Assembly: GCF_002272745.1 (NCBI RefSeq)
Contig: NZ_NPBD01000002.1
Coordinates: 744,001-808,000, forward strand
Length of the DNA: 64,000 bases
From: Terribacillus saccharophilus
GTDB taxonomy: Bacteria; Bacillota; Bacilli; Bacillales; Amphibacillaceae
Direction: 5' to 3'
In this document: positions 1 to 10,495 of the stretch, piece after piece
Position numbering within the stretch: position 1 is the first letter of the stretch
Layout: the number at the start of each line of letters is the position of its first letter
Translations under genes and position numbers: made by a program
Notes under the pieces: generated by a model
Databases searched by the model: none
What the model saw: only the letters and a program-made list of their open reading frames with translations
What the model was told of the DNA's origin: nothing

Positions 1-381
1 GATTGCTTCCTCAAAGCTAAGCGTCATAGTGTATTGTAAATCTGCACCTTGACGAGGCGCATTCGGATCACTGCGGCGTCCGCCGCCACCGAAGAACATA
101 TCGAATATGTCGCCAAATCCGCCAAAATCCTGAGCTCCAGCTCCGCCGAAACCTTGGCTCTGCGGTCCGGCATGGCCAAACTGATCATACTGGGTACGCT
201 TTTGTTCATTGCCGAGTATTTCATAGGCTTCTTTTGCCTCTTTGAACTTATCGGCTGCATCTTCCGCCTTATTCACATCTGGGTGGTATTGGCGCGCAAG
301 TTTGCGATATGCTTTTTTTATTTCTTCCTTTGAGGCCTCTTTACCGACACCAAGCACATCGTAGTAATCCCGCTTACTCAC
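1..381 (-). CDS. dnaJ: Chaperone DnaJ (Hsp40), N-terminal part, truncated by window edge
   Basis: Co-chaperone that delivers substrates to DnaK and stimulates its ATPase. The visible 127 codons start [11 protein letters not shown], carry the J-domain HPD triad at residues 33-35, then a Gly/Phe-rich linker and the beginning of the substrate-binding region. The zinc-finger part lies outside the window. The start is a GTG at 379-381, preceded on the minus strand by GGGAGAGTGA. It follows dnaK by about 150 bp, with a stem-loop between them. Last visible gene of the HrcA-controlled hrcA-grpE-dnaK-dnaJ operon. Confidence 0.95.
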   Translation of the reverse strand, partial: MSKRDYYDVLGVGKEASKEEIKKAYRKLARQYHPDVNKAEDAADKFKEAKEAYEILGNEQKRTQYDQFGHAGPQSQGFGGAGAQDFGGFGDIFDMFFGGGGRRSDPNAPRQGADLQYTMTLSFEEAI

Positions 382-466
382 TGACAATCACTCTCCCGAC
401 TCTCTCTTATACATAAATTTTATCATACCATTAAGCCATAAAGGCAGCAAATGCGCTAAACATGTA

Positions 467-503
467 ACAAGTCAAAGCTGCTCTATAAGCGGCTTTGACT
501 TGT
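467..503 (-). promoter_or_regulatory. Stem-loop between dnaK and dnaJ
   Basis: Perfect 12-bp inverted repeat: ACAAGTCAAAGC at 467-478 and GCTTTGACTTGT at 492-503, loop 13 nt. On the minus strand no clear T-run follows. It is therefore better read as a partial attenuator or an mRNA-end/stability hairpin that lowers dnaJ expression relative to dnaK than as a full terminator. The structure is seen; the role is inferred. Confidence 0.6.
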
Positions 504-531
504 CGGGTGATACTAGATTTTACTTATCGTC

Positions 532-2394
<1,863 letters not shown>

Positions 2395-2955
2395 TTATTG
2401 ATTCACTTGAACCATAGCCGGTCGAATGACACGGTCTTTTAGCTTATAGCCTTTTTGCAATTCCTGTACGACAGTATTTGGTTCGTATTCGTCATTTTCC
2501 ACCTGCATGACTGCCTGGTGCAAATGCGGATCGAAAGTCTGTCCAACTGTTTCGATAGTTTCGATACCTTGGTTGTCAAAAGCATCTAATAATTGACGAT
2601 GTACCATGCGGATACCATCGACGAAACCTTTGTTCGCTTCTTCATCCTGAACAGTTTGAAGGGCGCGATCCAAGTTGTCGACAACTGGAAGTAAAGCTTC
2701 CGCCAAATCCTGAGATCTATATTTGCTGGCAGCTTCCTTTTCCTTCTGTGTACGCTTGCGGAAGTTATCATACTCAGCCTGCAAGCGAAGCAGACGGTCA
2801 TACATCTCGTTTTTTTCTTGCTCGAGCTGCGCTAATCGTTCGCTGCCTTCATTGTTAGTTTCGGATTCCTCAGCTGGGGCTGCATCAATCACTTCTGCTT
2901 CAACAGCTTCCTGCTCTTCGGTTTCATTCACTTTTTCTTTTTCTTCATTTGCCAT
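2395..2955 (-). CDS. grpE: Nucleotide exchange factor GrpE
   Basis: Releases ADP from DnaK and acts as a thermosensor of the Hsp70 cycle. About 186 residues: an acidic disordered N-terminus (residues 1-45), a long coiled coil with RLLRLQAEYDNFRKR around residues 54-68, and a C-terminal beta wing ending with the family signature around VIRPAMVQV. The chosen ATG (MANEEK) has AGGAGG 8 nt upstream; a GTG three codons earlier sits inside that ribosome site and is unlikely. 36 bp upstream of dnaK. Confidence 0.96.
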   Translation of the reverse strand: MANEEKEKVNETEEQEAVEAEVIDAAPAEESETNNEGSERLAQLEQEKNEMYDRLLRLQAEYDNFRKRTQKEKEAASKYRSQDLAEALLPVVDNLDRALQTVQDEEANKGFVDGIRMVHRQLLDAFDNQGIETIETVGQTFDPHLHQAVMQVENDEYEPNTVVQELQKGYKLKDRVIRPAMVQVNQ

Positions 2956-2991
2956 GATGGTCACCTCCTGAAAAGCATTGCTTATATGAAA

Positions 2992-3011
2992 GGCTTGCTG
3001 TGAAGCAAGCC
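2992..3011 (-). promoter_or_regulatory. Stem-loop between hrcA and grpE (possible mRNA processing/stability hairpin)
   Basis: GGCTTGC at 2992-2998 and GCAAGCC at 3005-3011 form a 7-bp stem with a 6-nt loop, directly upstream of the grpE ribosome site. In B. subtilis the dnaK operon mRNA is processed between hrcA and grpE, and the downstream part is more stable. The hairpin here lies in the equivalent place. The structure is seen; the function is transferred by analogy. Confidence 0.5.
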
Positions 3012-3020
3012 ATATTCAAC

Positions 3021-4049
3021 TCATTTCTGCCAGTCCTGATAGGCGCTGGTCAGTTTGTTCGTTAAAACATGCATCAACGACATTACCCGGGAATATTCCA
3101 TTCTGGTAGGACCTAGCAAGGCAACGGTTCCCATGTGTATGCCATCCGCTGTGTAACTCGCAGTGACAAAACTGCAATCCTGCATTGCACTCAGCTTGTT
3201 CTCTGTGCCGATGGAAACATGCAGACCATTCTGTTCTCCCTTTAGAAGACGTGCAATCGTCTCGCCTTCTTCCTCAATCATTGTGTATAGGCTTCGCAGC
3301 TTATTCAAATCCTGAAAATCGGGCTGCATCAGAATGTTTGTTTTGCCTCCGAAATAGAGCTTAAGCGGCTGTTCCGTTTCCATGAACGAGCGCAGATAGG
3401 CGAACATTGTGTCAAAATGGACGGTGTGCTGCTTAAGCAGTTCCTGTACTTCCGATTTAAGTCTGCCAGGCACCATCATAAGCGGTACCCCAGCCAAACG
3501 GTCATTCAGGATATTCACTACCTTTTCCATTTCAGCATGGTCCATCCCATCCGGTATACGGAAGGATTTATGTTCCACATGACCAGTGTCTGTCACTAAA
3601 ATCATGACAGCACTAAAGTCAGATAAAGTCAGAATCTGAATATGCTTAAGCTTTGTCTCCAGCAGTTCCGGACCCAAGATGATACTAGTGTAGTTCGTCA
3701 GCTCTGAAAGCAGAGCGGCGGATTGCTGTACGACTTCTTCCATCTGACGAATATTCGTCGAAAATGTTTGTTTGATTGCTGACGTATCCTGGCGCGACAA
3801 ATGAAACGGTGTCAGTAGATGATCCACGTAGAAGCGATAACCCTTTTCGGAAGGTATTCTTCCAGATGAGGTATGCGTCTTTTCGATCAAGCCAAGCTGC
3901 TCCAATTCAGCCATATCATTACGAATCGTTGCTGCACTATAGGCAACATCCTGCTTATTGGAGATAGCACGCGAACCGATCGGCTGCGCCGTTTGAATAA
4001 AATCATCGACTATAACCTGAAGGATACGCAGCTGTCTTTCTGTCAGCAT
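3021..4049 (-). CDS. hrcA: Heat-inducible transcription repressor HrcA
   Basis: Class I heat-shock repressor that binds CIRCE operators; its folding depends on GroEL. 342 residues with an N-terminal winged-helix DNA-binding domain (LTERQLRILQVIVDDFI at the start; SSGRIPSEKGYRFYVD about residues 60-75) followed by the GAF-like dimerisation domain. The ATG chosen matches the family start and has GAGGTGA upstream. A CIRCE operator lies 15 bp before the start codon, so the gene is autoregulated. First gene of the operon. Confidence 0.97.
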   Translation of the reverse strand: MLTERQLRILQVIVDDFIQTAQPIGSRAISNKQDVAYSAATIRNDMAELEQLGLIEKTHTSSGRIPSEKGYRFYVDHLLTPFHLSRQDTSAIKQTFSTNIRQMEEVVQQSAALLSELTNYTSIILGPELLETKLKHIQILTLSDFSAVMILVTDTGHVEHKSFRIPDGMDHAEMEKVVNILNDRLAGVPLMMVPGRLKSEVQELLKQHTVHFDTMFAYLRSFMETEQPLKLYFGGKTNILMQPDFQDLNKLRSLYTMIEEEGETIARLLKGEQNGLHVSIGTENKLSAMQDCSFVTASYTADGIHMGTVALLGPTRMEYSRVMSLMHVLTNKLTSAYQDWQK

Positions 4050-4063
4050 GATCATCACCTCGA

Positions 4064-4090
4064 TTAGCACTCGTTTATAGGGAGTGCTAA
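4064..4090. promoter_or_regulatory. CIRCE operator (HrcA binding site)
   Basis: Exact match to the consensus: TTAGCACTC (4064-4072), 9-nt spacer, GAGTGCTAA (4082-4090). Located between the candidate promoter and the hrcA start. Confidence 0.97.
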
Positions 4091-4100
4091 ATATACATAT

Positions 4101-4129
4101 AAGGTAACAAAGCCTAGAAAAATTGTCAA
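4101..4129 (-). promoter_or_regulatory. Candidate SigA promoter of the hrcA-dnaK operon
   Basis: On the minus strand TTGACA (4129-4124) is followed after 17 nt by TACCTT (4106-4101), then the CIRCE element. The -35 is perfect and the -10 poor (3/6). The TGA of the -35 box is also the stop codon of hemW. Confidence 0.55.
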
Positions 4130-5286
4130 TTCGAAACGCTTGCCGGTTCTTCTTCTAAAAGGAACTCTTGAAATACATCGTTTCCGAACAAGAATCCGTC
4201 TTCGGTCATGGCAACATGTTCAGCATCTTCTATGAGCCAGCCTTTGCTAATCAGCAGATCCAGAGGTTTACGATAAACATCTGTGAGCTCGATACCGAAT
4301 TTGTTACGGAAACTTGCTTTATTCACGCCGGTTTTCTTCCGAAGTCCAAGGAAAAGCTCCTCTTCGATGCGCTCTTTACGGCCTATCGGCTCCTCATGTA
4401 AAACAGGAATACCATTTTCATTTGCTTGCTTCAGATAAGCAGGGAGTGGACGAATGTTGATAACTCGTCGTCCTGGCAAGTACCCATGAGCCCCCGCGCC
4501 AAGTCCATAGTAGAAATCATTATTCCAGTATGCAAGATTATGCTGGCTTTCCTTGCCCGGCAGCGCGAAATTACTTACCTCATACTGCTCTCTGCCATGC
4601 GCCTTCATCTCATCGCGCAGCAGATTGTACATATTTGCTTCTAATTCTTCCGGCGCCTTTTTCAATGTACCCTTTTTGTAACGCTGATAAAAGACCGTTT
4701 TTGGTTCAATCTGAAGTGAGTAAGAAGAATAGTGCGGCAAATCGAACTGTAAGGCTTCTTCCACAGTATGCCCAAACTGCTCCAATGTTTGTCCCGGCAG
4801 TGCATAAATCAAGTCTATGCTGATATTGTCAAAGCCAGCCTGTTTTAACAGATCAAGACTTTCATATACATGTTTGACGCGGTGAACACGGCCGATGGCC
4901 TCCAGCAATTTATCATCAAACACTTGAACACCAAGGGAGATTCGATCCACCCCGTAATGCTTAAGCAGCTTTGCCTTCTCTAATGACAGGTCCCCTGGAT
5001 TTGCTTCAAATGTATATTCTCTAGCTGCGTGAACATCAAATGCGCGGTCAACACTCTTCAGTACATGCTCCAGCTGCTGCATATTTAATGCCGTTGGTGT
5101 ACCTCCGCCAACGAAAATCGTGTTCATTTGCTGCCTGTTCGGAATATAATGCTCTATTTCCTTCCGTAATGCTTCTACATATTCATCAGCACTATCTTCC
5201 CGATAGAAAAACTTTGTGAAGTCGCAGTAATGACAAAGCTGTTCACAAAAAGGTATATGAATATAAGCGGATTTCACTTCGTTCAT
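4126..5286 (-). CDS. hemW: Radical SAM heme chaperone HemW
   Basis: Formerly called HemN-like (coproporphyrinogen III oxidase-like). The family binds a 4Fe-4S cluster, SAM and heme, and is thought to deliver heme to membrane enzymes. About 386 residues, with CEQLCHYC (CxxxCxxC) near residue 14 for the cluster, the GGGTPTAL SAM-binding loop near residue 58, and a HemN C-terminal domain. HemW proteins lack the extra N-terminal segment of true HemN, as here. Start: two adjacent ATGs (5289, 5286) follow GGAAGGAGG; the second has better spacing. Between lepA and hrcA as in B. subtilis. Confidence 0.93.
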   Translation of the reverse strand: MNEVKSAYIHIPFCEQLCHYCDFTKFFYREDSADEYVEALRKEIEHYIPNRQQMNTIFVGGGTPTALNMQQLEHVLKSVDRAFDVHAAREYTFEANPGDLSLEKAKLLKHYGVDRISLGVQVFDDKLLEAIGRVHRVKHVYESLDLLKQAGFDNISIDLIYALPGQTLEQFGHTVEEALQFDLPHYSSYSLQIEPKTVFYQRYKKGTLKKAPEELEANMYNLLRDEMKAHGREQYEVSNFALPGKESQHNLAYWNNDFYYGLGAGAHGYLPGRRVINIRPLPAYLKQANENGIPVLHEEPIGRKERIEEELFLGLRKKTGVNKASFRNKFGIELTDVYRKPLDLLISKGWLIEDAEHVAMTEDGFLFGNDVFQEFLLEEEPASVSN

Positions 5287-5307
5287 CATGCTGCCTCCTT
5301 CCGCAAT

Positions 5308-5346
5308 GACAAACCCTTGTCTGATTAAGGACAAGGGTTGTCTGTT
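5308..5346. promoter_or_regulatory. Stem-loop between lepA and hemW
   Basis: ACAAACCCTTGT (5309-5320) pairs with ACAAGGGTTGT (5331-5341) with one bulged A. The T-run (TGTTTTTT) is on the plus strand, opposite to the operon, so on the coding strand this is not a standard terminator. A closely similar hairpin lies after mnmA at 42049-42076. Confidence 0.5.
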
Positions 5347-5348
5347 TT

Positions 5349-7169
5349 TTATTCATCGTCCATTTGCAGGATGGCCATGAACGCTTCCTGTGGAACTTCC
5401 ACGGAACCGACCATCTTCATCCGTTTTTTACCTTCTTTTTGCTTTTCAAGTAATTTACGTTTACGGGATATATCCCCGCCATAACATTTAGACAAGACAT
5501 TTTTACGCATCGCTTTAATAGTGGAACGGGCAACGATCTTGTTCCCGATCGCGGCCTGTACTGGTACTTCGAATTGCTGACGAGGGATAAGCGCCTTCAG
5601 CTTTTCTACAATTGTTTTCCCGCGTTCAAAAGCAAAATCACGGTGCACAATGAAGGATAAAGCATCTATTGTATCGCCATTTAAAAGAATGTCCATTTTC
5701 TGAAGATCGGATGCTTTATAGCCTACGAGTTCGTAATCAAAGCTTGCATATCCTTTGGTTTGAGACTTCAGCTGATCGAAGAAGTCATAAACTATTTCAG
5801 AAAGCGGGATTTCGTAAACAACATTCACACGAACATCGTCCAGATATTGCATGTCCTGGAAATCACCGCGTTTCTTCTGGCATAACTCCATGACTGTACC
5901 GACGTAATCATTTGGTACCATAATCGACGCTTTTACGTAAGGCTCTTGTACTTCTGTGCGTGATTGTGCATCTGGTAAAGCAGCCGGATTGTCAACGCGC
6001 ACTTCGCTGCCATCAGTCATAACGACATTATAGATAACACTCGGAGCTGTTGTGATCAAATCAATATTGAACTCTCGCTCGATACGTTCCTGAATGATCT
6101 CCATGTGCAAAAGACCAAGGAAACCACAGCGGAATCCGAAGCCAAGTGCCTGGGATGTCTCCGCTTCATATTGCAAGGAACTATCGTTCAGCTCCAATCG
6201 TTCCAGTGCTTCACGCAAATCATTGTAGTTGCTCGCGTCAACAGGGAATAATCCACAATACACCATCGGATTCAACCGGCGGTAACCAGGCAGTGCCTCA
6301 GTAGCTGGATTATTAGCTAAAGTGATGGTATCCCCTACTCGAGTATCACCAACATTTTTTATAGAAGCAGTCAGATAGCCAACGTCACCAACGACTAGCT
6401 CGTCCTTTTTAACTGGAGCCGGGTTAAATACACCGACCTCATTGACTTCGAATTCTTTGCCGGTAGCCATCATATGAATCTTGTCGCCGACTTTTACAGA
6501 ACCTTCTTTAATACAAGTATACGCTACAACACCGCGATAGGAATCATATAAGGAGTCGAAGATCAATCCTTTTAACGGTGCTTCTTCATTCCCTTTCGGT
6601 GGTGGGATCCGGTCGACGATTGCCTCTAGAATCTCTTCTATACCGATACCCGCTTTGGCAGATGCCAGAATTGCGTCGCTTGCATCGATGCCGATAACAT
6701 CCTCGATTTCCTGTTTAACCCGCTCTGGGTCGGCACTCGGTAAATCAATTTTGTTGATGACTGGGATGATTTCCAAGTCATTATCCATCGCCAAGTAAAC
6801 ATTGGCCAATGTTTGGGCTTCGATACCCTGAGCTGCATCCACTACAAGGATGGCACCCTCACAGGCTGCCAAACTCCGGGATACCTCATATGTAAAATCG
6901 ACATGTCCCGGTGTATCTATCAAATGGAATATATATGTCTCGCCATTTTCCCGTTCGTATTCAAGTTGCACTGCATTCAGCTTGATTGTGATGCCGCGCT
7001 CTCTTTCCAAATCCATCGCATCCAAATACTGCGCCTTCATTTCACGCGCAGTAAGAGCTTTCGTCTTCTCCAGAATACGGTCAGCCAGTGTAGACTTCCC
7101 GTGATCGATGTGTGCAATGATCGAGAAATTCCGCACATGCTGCTGATTTCGTCTGTTTGTCTCTACCAA
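5349..7169 (-). CDS. lepA: Elongation factor 4 (LepA), ribosome back-translocase GTPase
   Basis: Translational GTPase that acts on stalled or mistranslocated ribosomes and on initiation. 606 residues, normal for the family. G domain: AHIDHGKST (G1, about residue 18), DTPGHVD (G3) and NKID (G4); then domain II, EF-G-like domains III and V, and the LepA-specific C-terminal domain ending [11 protein letters not shown]. The start is a TTG (7169) with AGGAGTG upstream; no better ATG precedes the conserved [11 protein letters not shown]. Upstream of hemW in the same direction. Confidence 0.97.
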   Translation of the reverse strand: MVETNRRNQQHVRNFSIIAHIDHGKSTLADRILEKTKALTAREMKAQYLDAMDLERERGITIKLNAVQLEYERENGETYIFHLIDTPGHVDFTYEVSRSLAACEGAILVVDAAQGIEAQTLANVYLAMDNDLEIIPVINKIDLPSADPERVKQEIEDVIGIDASDAILASAKAGIGIEEILEAIVDRIPPPKGNEEAPLKGLIFDSLYDSYRGVVAYTCIKEGSVKVGDKIHMMATGKEFEVNEVGVFNPAPVKKDELVVGDVGYLTASIKNVGDTRVGDTITLANNPATEALPGYRRLNPMVYCGLFPVDASNYNDLREALERLELNDSSLQYEAETSQALGFGFRCGFLGLLHMEIIQERIEREFNIDLITTAPSVIYNVVMTDGSEVRVDNPAALPDAQSRTEVQEPYVKASIMVPNDYVGTVMELCQKKRGDFQDMQYLDDVRVNVVYEIPLSEIVYDFFDQLKSQTKGYASFDYELVGYKASDLQKMDILLNGDTIDALSFIVHRDFAFERGKTIVEKLKALIPRQQFEVPVQAAIGNKIVARSTIKAMRKNVLSKCYGGDISRKRKLLEKQKEGKKRMKMVGSVEVPQEAFMAILQMDDE

Positions 7170-7284
7170 TCAAAATCACTCCTAAATTGTCCGAAGCTGC
7201 CTAATAAGAAGCAGCCGTAACAATAACTAGCATTGATTATAGCAATTGCGCCCTGTTTATTCAATGTTTTTAAGCGGTTTTGCC

Positions 7285-7602
7285 TCAGCCGAACAAAGCA
7301 ATCGAAAGCTGTTCAATCGCTGTAATGATGACAGAGCAGATACCTGTGAATAGACTTCCAAGTCCGCTTGCCAGCTGCTGGACGATGGAGCTATCTGCTC
7401 CTTCATCCGAAACCGGTGCTGTATTTTCAAGTACCGGTTCGCTTTTTACACCATCAAATGAGGAAGATGCAGTCAGCTGTCCTTCCTGCTGCTGCACAGC
7501 GGGTGGCTGCTCTGCCAGCTGCACATCCTCTTTTTCCATCCCGATTAAAATACCGCCAAAGAACAATGTCAGCATCGTCAGAACAACCACTACATATTTC
7601 AT
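7285..7602 (-). CDS. yqxA: YqxA-like small membrane protein (DUF3679)
   Basis: 105-residue protein with one N-terminal hydrophobic segment (about residues 3-21), a Gln/Glu/Ser-rich middle and a second hydrophobic stretch near the C-terminus (GLGSLFTGICSVIITAI). Assignment rests mainly on position: B. subtilis yqxA, a DUF3679 sporulation-associated gene, lies between lepA and spoIIP, and this gene overlaps the end of spoIIP by 4 bp. Function unknown. Confidence 0.75.
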   Translation of the reverse strand: MKYVVVVLTMLTLFFGGILIGMEKEDVQLAEQPPAVQQQEGQLTASSSFDGVKSEPVLENTAPVSDEGADSSIVQQLASGLGSLFTGICSVIITAIEQLSIALFG

Positions 7603-8804
7603 TCCGCTTGTCCTCCTTGTACTTTTTCTGCTTCCCAGTAATAATCCGCAAATATCTCCGCAAACAATTCTGCGGTCCGCGTTGCTTCATCCAATGTATT
7701 CTCCGCTCCCCCTATTTCCAGAAGAGCTGCTTTATCAGAAACATCTTGATTATAAACGCCGTCGACTCCTGCACCTTTTTTAGTGATGACACCCCTACTT
7801 AAGCCGGGATAGTTCTCTTCAATCTTTTTGTGCAGATCTGTTGCCAGCTTCAAGTTCTTTTCATATTCTTTATTCTCCGCACCGACGACGAATACGACTT
7901 TTGCATAAGTTTTACCGTCGATTTCCTTAGTGGTGTCTTTCCGCTTCAAGCTATCCCGATGAATATCGAAAACGAAGGAAACATCTTTATTTTCTGCTAC
8001 AGCAGCTTCAACTACTCCTCTTGAAGCATCATAGGATTGGTGATAAGCCATGCCATTTTCATTTAGAATAGCTCCTATATCTGTCTGGTCGGCTATCGTA
8101 CCGATACCGAGCTCTTCCAGCCGTTTCGCCATCGCCTCTCCAGCATCGGTGACATTAGCATTTTTGTTATAAGCATTGTCTTTTTGGTCAGCATCCAACG
8201 AAGACAGATAAGACTCCTGATTATGCGTATAGTAGATAAAAACAACATCTTTATCACCCGTAGAAGGTGCAGGCTCCTCATCTTTTTGTTCCTGACTATC
8301 GTCAGTTGGATTCTGATCTTCTTCTGGCGGTGTCTCTTCTTCCTTCTCTTGTGTTGGCTCTTCCTCGATAACATGATCTGGCTGAGCCGACTCAATTGGC
8401 AGGTTCGTATAGTTTGTCCCTTCTCCCGCAATGACGATCTGGTTTTCATATAAAGAGAAACCTGGAATCTCGGAGCCGAGCAATGTGCGCGGGTCATCCG
8501 GTTTAATTGTTGTCAGCATCTGCATAAGAACGGCAGAGAGTTGGATTGAAGGAGCTTCTTCTGGTCTAACACTTTCGAAAACCTTATTTTCGTTGCCGAG
8601 TATATGCAGATAAATGCTGCTGTCGAGCTGCCTTGTCCAATCTGTGATTGCTTGAGAGGACAGCCGGTATGCCGGCCCAGCAGAAGTTAGCGCCGCTATA
8701 CCAGTTAATAGAAAAAGGATGGAGCCGACAAGTATGAGTGTCCGCTTATATATAAACAGTACGCCTGAACGCTTTCGCTTATAGCTGTTCTTCTTTTTTC
8801 CCAA
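7599..8804 (-). CDS. spoIIP: Stage II sporulation protein P, peptidoglycan amidase/endopeptidase
   Basis: Degrades septal and peripheral peptidoglycan during forespore engulfment, with SpoIID and SpoIIM, in the mother cell. 401 residues: positively charged N-terminus, one membrane segment (about residues 22-42), a Glu/Pro/Thr-rich linker (about 145-180) and the C-terminal SpoIIP domain with YYTHNQES, FDIHRDSL and EIGGAENT, which hold the expected zinc and catalytic residues. Start is TTG with AGAGGAG upstream. A weak SigE-like -10 (CATAGATT on the minus strand, 8855-8848) lies upstream without a convincing -35. Followed by yqxA. Confidence 0.95.
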   Translation of the reverse strand: MGKKKNSYKRKRSGVLFIYKRTLILVGSILFLLTGIAALTSAGPAYRLSSQAITDWTRQLDSSIYLHILGNENKVFESVRPEEAPSIQLSAVLMQMLTTIKPDDPRTLLGSEIPGFSLYENQIVIAGEGTNYTNLPIESAQPDHVIEEEPTQEKEEETPPEEDQNPTDDSQEQKDEEPAPSTGDKDVVFIYYTHNQESYLSSLDADQKDNAYNKNANVTDAGEAMAKRLEELGIGTIADQTDIGAILNENGMAYHQSYDASRGVVEAAVAENKDVSFVFDIHRDSLKRKDTTKEIDGKTYAKVVFVVGAENKEYEKNLKLATDLHKKIEENYPGLSRGVITKKGAGVDGVYNQDVSDKAALLEIGGAENTLDEATRTAELFAEIFADYYWEAEKVQGGQAE

Positions 8805-8889
8805 GAAAGAAGCTCCTCTCTTTTTGAATCTAGTTGAACACTACTAGAATCTATGAGAGAGAAGCTTGAAGTAGAACCTTTGAAAGAAA

Positions 8890-9975
8890 TCAGCGTGTGT
8901 AATCCGAGAGATTTGCCGGATTGACCTTTTCATGCAGAGCGCCATTAATGCCAGCTGCTATGACATGAGCCATATCGGCAATAAACCCATCTACTTCCTT
9001 CGGTGTTACCATAAGGTTAGACCCAAGCGGCGTCAGCACTTCGTGAATTAGCTGACGTTTCTCTTCTTCTGCAAGACCGCCAACCATCCCGAAAATCGCC
9101 TGCCGCTGTTCTTCGTTTGGCAGATCTTCTTCTGTAAATTCCTTTTTGCCAAATCGCATACCTGCAGGTACAAGTGCTTTAGAAGGCTTATCCTTTTCAT
9201 TCCACTCTCTGCCGAAATGCTTGAAAAGGTAATCGATTGTATCACTCGTAATTGTAACCGCATCGACAACTGTAGGAACGCCAATACTGAAAACAGGAAT
9301 ACCAAGCGTTTCTTTGCTCAGCTCTTTTCGTTTATTGCCCACGCCTGAGCCTGGATGGATGCCTGTGTCGGATAACTGGATTGTACTATTTACGCGACTG
9401 ACCGAACGAGCCGCTAAAGCATCCACCGCTATGACAAAGTCTGGCTTTGTTTTTTCAATTATCCCGTGGATAAGGGTGCTTGTCTCGATTCCAGTAGTAC
9501 CCATTACGCCCGGTGATACTGCAGAAACCGGTCGGTAGCCTTCTTCCACTGACTCAGGCTGCAGCTTGAATAAATGATTTGTGACCATGATTTTCTCAAT
9601 CACTTCCGGTCCTAAAGCATCCGGTGTTACATTCCAGTTTCCTAGGCCGACTATCAAACCAGTCGCATCCGTCGGAATGTTGTTTTCAGCCAGCATTTGT
9701 TCCAGCTCCTTGGCAAGTACAAGTGCTGTCTCTTCTTCTTGTTTTGTGTCCTGATTCTTTATTGCTTCCGTATGAATCGTAATATAGATACCTGGTTTCT
9801 TCCCTATCTGCTTTGATCCTTCTTCGTTCACTTGTACATAATTAACGGTTATACCTTCTGTTTTTTTCTCGGTCACAGAGATACCTGCTGCCGTTCCTTG
9901 TTTCTGTTCACTCGATGTATATAGATCCTTTGCTTCAATAGCTAAATCCGTCCGTACTTGCAGCTGCTTAATCAA
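8890..9975 (-). CDS. gpr: Germination protease Gpr
   Basis: Aspartic-type protease that cleaves small acid-soluble spore proteins when spores germinate. About 361 residues (peptidase family A25), with [10 protein letters not shown] near the N-terminus. In known Gpr zymogens the propeptide is removed just after the RTD of this motif, which here would release about 10 residues, shorter than the usual 15. Start: TTG (9975) with GGAGGG 6 nt upstream; the ATG two codons earlier touches the ribosome site. A SigF/SigG-like promoter lies just upstream, fitting forespore expression. Confidence 0.95.
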   Translation of the reverse strand: MIKQLQVRTDLAIEAKDLYTSSEQKQGTAAGISVTEKKTEGITVNYVQVNEEGSKQIGKKPGIYITIHTEAIKNQDTKQEEETALVLAKELEQMLAENNIPTDATGLIVGLGNWNVTPDALGPEVIEKIMVTNHLFKLQPESVEEGYRPVSAVSPGVMGTTGIETSTLIHGIIEKTKPDFVIAVDALAARSVSRVNSTIQLSDTGIHPGSGVGNKRKELSKETLGIPVFSIGVPTVVDAVTITSDTIDYLFKHFGREWNEKDKPSKALVPAGMRFGKKEFTEEDLPNEEQRQAIFGMVGGLAEEEKRQLIHEVLTPLGSNLMVTPKEVDGFIADMAHVIAAGINGALHEKVNPANLSDYTR

Positions 9976-10008
9976 AACCATCCCTCCACTTTTCACAAAT
10001 GTCAGCAT

Positions 10009-10038
10009 TAGCATAAGCAGATTAACAGCAAATCATAC
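10009..10038 (-). promoter_or_regulatory. Candidate SigG/SigF-type promoter of gpr
   Basis: Minus strand GTATG (10038-10034), 18-nt spacer, TATGCTA (10015-10009). Matches forespore sigma factor patterns (gHATR and CATnnTA) except the first base of the -10. Location and spacing suit gpr, a forespore gene. Confidence 0.5.
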
Positions 10039-10068
10039 GAAAAGTGACACCATCAGCGAAAAGAATTG

Positions 10069-10097
10069 TTGAAAACATCGCTCCGCTTTGGTACAAT
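10069..10097 (+). promoter_or_regulatory. SigA promoter of rpsT
   Basis: TTGAAA (10069-10074), 17-nt spacer, TACAAT (10092-10097), 42 bp before the rpsT start codon. Confidence 0.8.
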
Positions 10098-10139
10098 GGC
10101 TTTTGTTGTAAGATGAAATGTGCCGGAGGTGAAACAAAC

Positions 10140-10406
10140 ATGGCAAATATTAAATCAGCGATTAAACGCGTTCGTGTAAACAACGATAGCCGTCTAAGAA
10201 ACCAAGCTTTGAAAAGCGACTTGCGTACTGCAGTGAAACACGTGGAAACAGCTGTTTCCAACAACGATGCTGCAACTGCTAAAACAGCTCTTCTAACAGC
10301 TTCAAGCAAAATTGATAAAGCTGCACAAAGTGGTGTCATCCACCGCAACAAAGCTAACCGTCAGAAGTCTAACTTGACTAAAAAAGTTAACGCTATTGGC
10401 GCATAA
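10140..10406 (+). CDS. rpsT: Small ribosomal subunit protein bS20
   Basis: 88-residue basic, helical ribosomal protein that binds 16S rRNA early in 30S assembly. Starts MANIKSAIKRVR and contains HRNKANRQKS, typical of S20. GGAGGTG ribosome site 9 nt before the ATG. Monocistronic: own SigA promoter upstream and intrinsic terminator downstream. Divergent from gpr and convergent with holA, as in other Bacillaceae. Confidence 0.98.
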   Translation: MANIKSAIKRVRVNNDSRLRNQALKSDLRTAVKHVETAVSNNDAATAKTALLTASSKIDKAAQSGVIHRNKANRQKSNLTKKVNAIGA

Positions 10407-10418
10407 TATGGTTAGAAG

Positions 10419-10448
10419 AACGATTCCTTTAGAAGGAATCGTTTTTTA
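10419..10448 (+). terminator. rpsT terminator
   Basis: AACGATTCCTT (10419-10429), 3-nt loop, AAGGAATCGTT (10433-10443), then a run of T. Confidence 0.9.
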
Positions 10449-10453
10449 ATAGA

Positions 10454-10495
10454 AAAAAAGCTCGGCGGTTTATTAAACCATCCGGGCTTTTTTTC
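10454..10495 (-). terminator. holA terminator overlapping its stop codon
   Basis: On the minus strand GCCCGG, an inner GGTTTAATAAACC arm and CCGAGC form a hairpin followed by seven T. The holA stop codon (10473-10475) lies in the apical part. Confidence 0.75.
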
